Source: Bacteroidota bacterium (GTDB lineage: Bacteria > Bacteroidota > Bacteroidia > Palsa-948). From it: a stretch of DNA of 64,000 bases. Shown in pieces: positions 59,065 to 64,000 of this stretch. Location of the stretch: positions 57,361 through 121,360 of the forward strand of contig JACRAM010000088.1 in NCBI GenBank assembly GCA_016213405.1. The letters are read 5' to 3'. The notes under the pieces are model-generated. The model searched no databases and was not told the origin of the DNA. It was given only the letters and a program-made list of their open reading frames with translations. Position 1 is the first letter of the stretch, and the number at the start of each line of letters is the position of its first letter. A program made the translations under genes and the position numbers.

Positions 59065-59508
59065 TTAAATAGATTTTGATAAAGAAAAACCTATTCCTAT
59101 TTTCCCCTGCAAAGGAAAACTATAAATATTCCAACTTACTTTCTTTTCTTTTCTTTTTCTATTTGAAATTAAATTCCATGCGCTCGTAATAATTGTTGTT
59201 GTTCCAATTCCTATATCAACTATCGCTAAGGTTTTATCAGAATCGAACCTATTATTATTACCTGGAAAAGTTAGCGCACCTAAATAAACCTGAAACGTAC
59301 CCGAACAAAGACCAAGAATAGGATATATTTTTTCTTGTTTTTCTTTCTTACAAATCTGAAGAGTATTTAATCCGCATATACCAAGATTCCCGGGAATAAT
59401 AAATGAAGAAAAAACCAAAGGAGTTACGGCACTAAGATTATCTCCTGCAAAAGTAGCTTTCGCTTTCAAGAAAAGAATTATCAAAGAATAGAAAAATATT
59501 TTTTTCAC
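59065..59508 (-). CDS. Hypothetical secreted or membrane protein
   Basis: A 147-residue protein I cannot assign. Residues 1-21 form a signal peptide (MKKIFFYSLIILFLKAKATFA). The rest has four hydrophobic stretches (VFSSFIIPGNLGICGL, IYPILGLCSGTFQVYLGAL, LAIVDIGIGTTTIITSAW, GKIGIGFSLS) with few charged residues, as in small envelope proteins. It lies between two copies of the ubiD tail and has no neighbours on its strand within 200 bp. Codon use looks AT-rich compared with housekeeping genes here. Confidence 0.6.
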   Translation of the reverse strand: MKKIFFYSLIILFLKAKATFAGDNLSAVTPLVFSSFIIPGNLGICGLNTLQICKKEKQEKIYPILGLCSGTFQVYLGALTFPGNNNRFDSDKTLAIVDIGIGTTTIITSAWNLISNRKRKEKKVSWNIYSFPLQGKIGIGFSLSKSI

Positions 59509-59561
59509 AAGAGATTAATTTTCTCTCATATGACGTTTTGCTACTTACATAAGTTACTCTT

Positions 59562-59661
59562 CAGCCACCGCCCCGCCTTTGTAAAGTTGTTTTAGGTATT
59601 TGAGAGAGGGGGAAGGAATAAAAGAGGTCATTGCAACTGAGAAATTGATAATTACAGATTG
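59562..59661. pseudogene. Head-on joined tail remnants: ubiD (minus) and a T9SS protein (plus)
   Basis: Minus strand 59564-59630 encodes SFIPSPSLKYLKQLYKGGAV and stop, matching the ubiD end SFISSPSLKYRNQLYKGAAV. Plus strand 59622-59661 encodes VIATEKLIITD with stop, the end of a T9SS sorting tail as in the genes at 51.9 and 54.9 kb. Both are only tails. Confidence 0.75.
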
Positions 59662-59665
59662 ATAT

Positions 59666-59809
59666 TCAGATAAGGTAATAAGGTCAGCAAAAATTGGAGG
59701 ATTAACATTTTCTACTAAGGTTAAATACAAGCAATGAGGATAATTTCTATTCCGAATAAACCTTAGTAGAAACCAATAACAAAAAACAAAACCAAACCTT
59801 ATTACCTTA
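59666..59809. mobile_element. MITE-like unit related to the IS200-type element, at the ubiD stop
   Basis: Ends AAGGTAATAAGGT and ACCTTATTACCTTA are inverted, as are the inner TTTCTACTAAGGTTAA and TAAACCTTAGTAGAAA. No gene is inside. Its right end supplies the TAA stop of ubiD. The same four boxes flank the transposase gene at 61955. Confidence 0.85.
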
Positions 59810-61792
59810 TTCCTCTGCGACTGCTGCACCTTTATAGAGTTGATTTCTATATTTCAGTGAAGGGGATGATATAAAAGAAAGGGAACCGAACATCTTACTC
59901 CACTTTTCATCAACGCTCTTTATAGTTTTTTCATCTGAACAAATAATATTGGGCCAGGGGCGGTCAAAGTTGTCGTGCTGTTTAGATTTTCTTGTTCCGT
60001 CTAATCCAATTCCAGACCTCACCCCTAACCCCTCTCCTGCAGGAGAGGGGAACGAGTCACGTTTCGGGTCGAAGTTGTTGGCGAAGCGCCAGATGCAGTC
60101 TTTGATATCGGTTATATCTGCTTTGTCTTCAACATAAATCACAAAAAGCCCAGAGCCCATTCCCACCCCTTCCCCAAGGGAAGTGAGTAAAGAAAATATT
60201 TTTTCATTCAACTCCTTAATATGATTTTTACGATTCTTTTCTACAGAAATAAATAAAACAGAAATCTCTTTTTCTAACAGAGATGAATTAATGCCTTTTA
60301 TTTCTGAAAATGTTTTTTGAATATCTGTGGCGAACAATTTTAAAGCTAATAAAGGAAATTTATTCTCCCTCTCCTTGGGAGAGGGTTGGGGAGAGGCAGT
60401 TGCATCCAAACACATTTTGCCTCCAAACGCAAACTTGGAGCAGGCATGGTCGAGCACATCCATCGGTCCTTGGGAAAAGTAAATATCATTTGCAATATCT
60501 ACATTATCAGAAATAGCTCTTGCTACTTCTTCGTAGTTGTGAATGTTCGTTTTACCGTCCACAATCACCAGAATTTTATTGAACATCATCTGCCCTGCTC
60601 CCCACATGGCGTTCATTACTTTCTGTGCGTGCCCTTCGTATTCGTTTTTAATTTTAACGATGACGAGATTGTGAAACACGCCTTCCACCGGCATGTGCAT
60701 GTCAATGATCTCCGGAAGAATAGTCATCTTAATCGGTGCAAGAAAAATTCTTTCAATAGCTTTTCCCATCCAAGCATCTTCCTGCGGGGGAATGCCGACT
60801 ATGGTGGATGGATAGATTGCATTCTTCTTATGCGTGATGCAGGTAATATGAAACTTCGGATAATAATCCGCCAAAGAATAATATCCGGTGTGGTCGCCAA
60901 ACGGTCCTTCTAAAATGAATTCTTCATTCGGGTCAACCCCGTGGGACTTGGATTCATGTCCAACGGGGTCAACATAACCTTCAATAATTATATCCGCATC
61001 GGCAGGCACGTACATTTCCTGCGTTAAACATTTTACGAGTTCTACTTTTTTCTTCCGCAGAAAACCCGTGAACATGTATTCATCAAAATTGGGCGGAAGC
61101 GGGCAGGCAGCAGAGAAAACATACAGCGGATCGCCTCCAAGCGCAACCGCCACGGGCATTTTCTTACCAAGTTTTTTGTATTCGTTAAAATGCCCGGCAG
61201 AAACTTTATGCTTGTGCCAGTGCATTGCCGTGAGTTTCGGTCCGAACACTTGCATTCGATATAAACCTACATTCCGTATTCCGTTATTGGGGTCAACGGT
61301 GTGAATAATCGGAAGCGTAAGAAAATTTCCACCATCGTGCGGCCAGCATTTCATCACGGGAAAGAGCCCCACCCCGACCCTCCCCAATAGGGAGGGAGAA
61401 ATAACAATATCCTGACATTCGCCTCTTCCATTTATTTTCTTCGGCATCCAGGAAGAAATCTTTCCCAGTTCAGGAAGCATCTTCAATTTATCTGAAAGAG
61501 AATTTTTAGGGGAAGTCAGCGAATGAAATAATGTCTCAATATCTTTTGCCACATCATCCAGTTTTTCTACTCCCAACACCATGCACATTCTTTTTTCTGA
61601 ACCCATGGCGTTGATGAGAAGAGGAAATCCAGTTCCGGTATTTTCAAATAATAATGCTTTGTTGTGATTTGATTTGGAAATTCGGTCAACTACTTCAGCA
61701 ATTTCAAGATGAGGATTAACAAACTCTTTAATACGGATGAGTTCGCCTGCTTTTTCAAGCTCAGAAATGAAATGTTCTTGGGATTTGTACAT
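59807..61792 (-). CDS. UbiD-family decarboxylase with four repeat-derived inserts
   Basis: A prenylated-FMN-dependent decarboxylase, probably for a menaquinone (futalosine or UbiD-like) precursor. Family blocks visible include RNVGLYRMQVFGPKLTAMHW, HFNEYKKLGKKMPVAVALGG, GPFGDHTGYYS with the active-site Glu in NEEFILEGPFGD, and YPSTIVGIPPQEDAWMGKA. Four C/G-rich palindromes add SPSLLGRVGVGLF (132-144), ASPQPSPKERENK (near 466), SLGEGVGMGSGLF (near 537) and SPAGEGLGVRSGI (near 582). They make it about 50 residues longer than relatives. The last segment (SLKYRNQLYKGAAVAEE) recurs as displaced copies in the island. Confidence 0.92.
   Translation of the reverse strand: MYKSQEHFISELEKAGELIRIKEFVNPHLEIAEVVDRISKSNHNKALLFENTGTGFPLLINAMGSEKRMCMVLGVEKLDDVAKDIETLFHSLTSPKNSLSDKLKMLPELGKISSWMPKKINGRGECQDIVISPSLLGRVGVGLFPVMKCWPHDGGNFLTLPIIHTVDPNNGIRNVGLYRMQVFGPKLTAMHWHKHKVSAGHFNEYKKLGKKMPVAVALGGDPLYVFSAACPLPPNFDEYMFTGFLRKKKVELVKCLTQEMYVPADADIIIEGYVDPVGHESKSHGVDPNEEFILEGPFGDHTGYYSLADYYPKFHITCITHKKNAIYPSTIVGIPPQEDAWMGKAIERIFLAPIKMTILPEIIDMHMPVEGVFHNLVIVKIKNEYEGHAQKVMNAMWGAGQMMFNKILVIVDGKTNIHNYEEVARAISDNVDIANDIYFSQGPMDVLDHACSKFAFGGKMCLDATASPQPSPKERENKFPLLALKLFATDIQKTFSEIKGINSSLLEKEISVLFISVEKNRKNHIKELNEKIFSLLTSLGEGVGMGSGLFVIYVEDKADITDIKDCIWRFANNFDPKRDSFPSPAGEGLGVRSGIGLDGTRKSKQHDNFDRPWPNIICSDEKTIKSVDEKWSKMFGSLSFISSPSLKYRNQLYKGAAVAEE
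60014..60050. repeat. C/G-rich palindrome inside ubiD, copy 1
   Basis: CCCCTCTCCT and AGGAGAGGGG arms around GC, preceded by ACCTCACCCCTAA. In frame. Confidence 0.88.
60155..60186. repeat. C/G-rich palindrome inside ubiD, copy 2
   Basis: CATTCCCACCCCTTCCCC, then AAGGGAAG. In frame as SLGEGVGMGSG. Confidence 0.8.
60365..60397. repeat. C/G-rich palindrome inside ubiD, copy 3
   Basis: TCCCTCTCC and GGGAGAGGG arms around TT, then TTGGGGAGAGGC. In frame as SPQPSPKERENK. Confidence 0.88.
61364..61398. repeat. C/G-rich palindrome inside ubiD, copy 4
   Basis: AGCCCCACCCCGACCCTCCC, then CAATAGGGAGGGA. In frame as SPSLLGRVGVGLF. Confidence 0.88.
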
Positions 61793-61830
61793 TTGAGCAA
61801 AAATAGAAATTAGGCTTATTCGAAAATAAA

Positions 61831-61957
61831 GTAATAAGGTTGATTATTGACGGGCGTTTTTATTTCTACTAAGGTTAAACCCGGTGATATGTTTGTTCTT
61901 TTGCCTTAAACCTTAGTAGAAAAAACAGATAACTAAAAACAAAACCTTATTACCTTA
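61831..61957. mobile_element. MITE-like unit abutting the IS200-type transposase gene
   Basis: AAGTAATAAGGTT, TTTCTACTAAGGTTAAA, TTAAACCTTAGTAGAAA and CCTTATTACCTTA in the same order as the unit at 59666. Its right end forms the transposase stop codon. Confidence 0.87.
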
Positions 61958-62395
61958 CATTATTTGCAAAGTCTTTTGATAAAACTTTATGAATTTTTCA
62001 TATTCCTCTGTAAAAGTAACCTTCCGATGATGCTCAGGCTGATTAAGTATATACTTACAAACTCTGTCAACATCCGATTTCGAGACGGAAAATGCAGAAG
62101 CGGATTCCTGCCACGCAAATTTTACAGCGCATAGTTTATTTTCAATAATAAATTTGAGCGAACTTTTGGCAATAATCGAAGCTAAACTTACCTCAGATAA
62201 TTTTGGCGAGCGTGATGCAAGAATATGCACATGTTCGGGATTGGCATAAATAGCATACAACTGCGAATCATTATTATTTACTATTCCTGTTATGTACTTT
62301 TCAATCCTTTCACGGTTCTTTTCAGCAATGATGGGCTGGCGATGCAATGTTGTAAATATAAAATGCGTGTATAAATTATGGTATTCTATTTTCAA
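61955..62395 (-). CDS. IS200/IS605-family Y1 transposase TnpA
   Basis: A 146-residue HUH transposase that cuts and joins single-stranded DNA at subterminal hairpins. The HUH motif is NPEHVHILA (His55, His57) and the nucleophile is Tyr115 in VCKYILNQPEHH. The start HNLYTHFIFTTLHRQPII is typical of the Bacteroidota IS200-like group. Length is normal and no defect is visible, so it may be active. Hairpin-bearing units lie on both sides (61831-61957 and 62403-62460), and a gene-free relative sits at the ubiD end, as expected for a mobilised non-autonomous copy. Confidence 0.93.
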   Translation of the reverse strand: MKIEYHNLYTHFIFTTLHRQPIIAEKNRERIEKYITGIVNNNDSQLYAIYANPEHVHILASRSPKLSEVSLASIIAKSSLKFIIENKLCAVKFAWQESASAFSVSKSDVDRVCKYILNQPEHHRKVTFTEEYEKFIKFYQKTLQIM

Positions 62396-62402
62396 TTTAA
62401 AC

Positions 62403-62460
62403 TAATAATAAGGTAATAAGGTTGAAGAAAAAACAGATTATCTTTTCTACTAAGGTTAAA
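62403..62460. repeat. Half MITE unit upstream of the transposase gene
   Basis: AATAAGGTAATAAGGTT and TTTTCTACTAAGGTTAAA: the left half of the element at 61831, directly next to the transposase start and ending at the gltA stop. Confidence 0.8.
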
Positions 62461-62469
62461 GTCCTCTCA

Positions 62470-63792
62470 TTAAACAGTTACGCCTACTTTCTTTTTCAGC
62501 CCAGCAATCGTAATAGAACCCGGGCGTTCAAGCGGCATTCCGAGAACTCTGTCCCAAATGAGCGATGCCATCACACCCAGCGCGCGCGACACACCAAAGA
62601 GAACGGTGTAGTATTCAAATTCTTTAATTCCGTAATGCATGAGCAATGCACCGCTATGCGCGTCTACATTGGGCCAAGGATTTTTTATTTTTCCGGTGCT
62701 TTCCAAAATCGGAGGAGCAACTTTATAAATCATCTGAACTATTTCGCAAAGTTCGCTTACTTGTCCGTCTTTTTTGATGTAGCGGTTATAAAAATCTTGC
62801 TGAGCTGTAAAGCGCGGATCGGTTTTGCGAAGCACAGCGTGCCCGTAACCCGGAACTACTTTTCCATTTTCCAAAGTTTTCTTAATATAATCAGCGATCT
62901 GCTGTTCTGTGGGAAGTTTTGTTTTGAGTTCATCCTGCAATTCAAAAATCCAGTGAATCACTTCCTGATTGGCAAGCCCATGAAGAGGGCCGGCTAATCC
63001 GTTCAATCCAGCTGCAAAAGAAAGATAAGGATCGCTCAGCGCTGAACCCACAAGATGTGTTGCATGAGCAGAAACATTTCCGCCTTCGTGGTCAGCATGA
63101 ATGGTAAGATACAAACGCATCAATCTGCGGACATCAATGGATTCATAGCCGAGCATGTGTGCAAAATTTGCCGCCCAATCCAGTTTCGGGTTGGGTTCAA
63201 TGTGCTCACCATTATGATACTTCTTCCTGTATATATAAGCGGCAACGCGGGGCAAACGCGCAATCAGATTCATCGCATCTTCATACACATACTCCCAATA
63301 ATTTTTTTTGTTGATGCCTTTGTGATAAGCTTCGGCAAATTCAGATTCAGTTTGCAAAGCCATTACGCCAATACTGAGCATCGTCATCGGATGCGTGTTA
63401 CTTGGAAGATGATCCAGCGTATCAAAAACGTGTTTAGGAACAATGGCTCTTCTTCCCCAGCTATTACCCAAATTCATTACATCTTCTTTCGTGGGAAGTT
63501 CTCCCATCAGCATGAGATAAAAAATTCCTTCAGGAAGCGGTTCAAAACCTTTTGGCGCTTTCGGAAGTTTTTCCCGAAGTTCAGGGATACTATATCCACG
63601 GAAACGGATTCCCTCTTCAGGATCCAATTTGGAAGTTTCGGTAACCAGCCCGACAATTCCTTTCATGCCCTGATAGGTCTGAGCAATGGTGTATTCGCCC
63701 AGCTTTTTATCGCCATGCTCTTTGATGAATGCCTTTACATCTGCAGCGGCTGGCAGAGCTTTCTCTGCAAATTTTTCCCGAAGTGTGTCCAT
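62470..63792 (-). CDS. gltA: Citrate synthase, eukaryotic-type
   Basis: Condenses acetyl-CoA and oxaloacetate at the head of the TCA cycle. Catalytic residues lie in HADHEGGNVSAHATHLVG, VVPGYGHAVLRKTDPR (His) and WPNVDAHSGALLMHYGI (Asp). The leader-free start MDTLREKFAEKALPAAADVK and the 440-residue length match the citrate synthase type shared with mitochondria, rather than the allosteric gram-negative hexamer. It stands alone. A 188-bp MITE-like unit lies directly upstream and may hold or block its promoter. Confidence 0.95.
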   Translation of the reverse strand: MDTLREKFAEKALPAAADVKAFIKEHGDKKLGEYTIAQTYQGMKGIVGLVTETSKLDPEEGIRFRGYSIPELREKLPKAPKGFEPLPEGIFYLMLMGELPTKEDVMNLGNSWGRRAIVPKHVFDTLDHLPSNTHPMTMLSIGVMALQTESEFAEAYHKGINKKNYWEYVYEDAMNLIARLPRVAAYIYRKKYHNGEHIEPNPKLDWAANFAHMLGYESIDVRRLMRLYLTIHADHEGGNVSAHATHLVGSALSDPYLSFAAGLNGLAGPLHGLANQEVIHWIFELQDELKTKLPTEQQIADYIKKTLENGKVVPGYGHAVLRKTDPRFTAQQDFYNRYIKKDGQVSELCEIVQMIYKVAPPILESTGKIKNPWPNVDAHSGALLMHYGIKEFEYYTVLFGVSRALGVMASLIWDRVLGMPLERPGSITIAGLKKKVGVTV

Positions 63793-63808
63793 GTGTATAG
63801 GTATTAAT

Positions 63809-63996
63809 TAGACATTATTCCGAATAAGGGTTTATGTACTTGATTTTAGATATATTACGAATGAAAAAAATCTTTAACACAGAGAACACTGAGCAGACAG
63901 AGTTACACAGAGAGTTCTGCTCTGTGAAACTCATTAAACTCTGTGAACTCTGTGTTGAAAATCGTGGATATAACATCTTAATCTGAATAATGTCTA
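63809..63996. mobile_element. MITE-like unit upstream of gltA
   Basis: Terminal inverted repeats TAGACATTATTCCGAATAAG and the complement of CTTAATCTGAATAATGTCTA agree in 18 of 20 positions. Inside is an inverted ACACAGAG/CTCTGTG word array (63877-63958). No gene. Confidence 0.8.
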
Positions 63997-64000
63997 TTAT

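Noticed and set aside
59554..59829. A 91-codon minus-strand gene
   Set aside because: It consists of the MITE-like unit plus a duplicated ubiD tail; it is not a coherent protein.
60014..61398. UbiD as a frameshifted pseudogene because of odd proline/glycine-rich stretches
   Set aside because: The frame is open throughout, conserved blocks remain in register, and each odd stretch coincides with a palindromic element.
63055..63807. A 250-codon plus-strand frame over gltA
   Set aside because: Composition is that of reversed citrate synthase codons (many His, Phe, Arg); gltA motifs are unambiguous.

Overview
The window looks like part of the chromosome of an uncultured member of the Bacteroidota. 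The basis is: type IX secretion (T9SS) C-terminal tails, a DPP11-type S46 peptidase, bacillithiol genes (bshC, bshB1), a Bacteroidota-style parA-parB-DUF5683-dapB-lepB block, a ccmBCDEF block with a CxxxY-type CcmE, TAnnTTTG-like promoter boxes, and an FtsZ ending in the HDKPD-type tail. The DNA is AT-rich. I saw no rRNA, tRNA or CRISPR array.

Layout. 1-9 kb: a PaaI thioesterase fused to a GxxExxY domain (cut by the edge), ogt, bshC, a REP-associated transposase, DPP11, rimO, a thiolase and an NlpC/P60 peptidase. 9-16 kb: a possible group II intron relic, two Skp/OmpH proteins, a charged secreted protein, a large propeller/SpoIIE-phosphatase sensor and murI. 16-33 kb (minus strand): the division and cell wall cluster mraZ-rsmH-ftsL-ftsI-murE-mraY-murD-ftsW-murG-murC-ftsQ-ftsA-ftsZ. 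33-36.4 kb: an acyltransferase, a GNAT protein, bshB1 and a glutathione peroxidase. 36.5-41 kb: cytochrome c maturation. 41-50.6 kb: housekeeping genes (DUF2520, UbiA, Maf, UPF0173, parAB, DUF5683, dapB, lepB, a class V aminotransferase). 50.6-59.8 kb: an accessory island (Fic/Doc pair, two T9SS proteins, a hypothetical protein, HicAB, a histidine kinase, a Crp/Fnr regulator, a secreted orphan). 59.8-64 kb: ubiD, an IS200-like transposase with MITE-like relatives, and gltA.

The most unusual feature is the density of small repeats that sit between genes and also, in frame, inside genes. I see several classes: (i) C/G-rich palindromes that add short peptides to many proteins, including murI, murD, murE, maf, ubiD (four times), an NlpC/P60 peptidase and a sensor phosphatase; (ii) arrays built from 7-bp units that often invert at their centre, found between genes and inside ftsZ (two matching 63-bp blocks), bshC, murC and parB; (iii) 28-bp palindromes with constant arms and a variable core, two of them inside the RAYT gene itself; (iv) MITE-like units, two of which match the flanks of an IS200-like transposase; (v) about 60-bp inverted elements of the GTCATTCCGAG family. 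Together they resemble the Rickettsia palindromic elements and the cyanobacterial heptamer repeats.

The accessory island lies between two convergent genes (aminotransferase and ubiD). Copies of both gene tails are scattered through it, and one place keeps the two tails only 3 bp apart. This suggests that a tail-to-tail junction was repeatedly opened by insertion of small gene modules.
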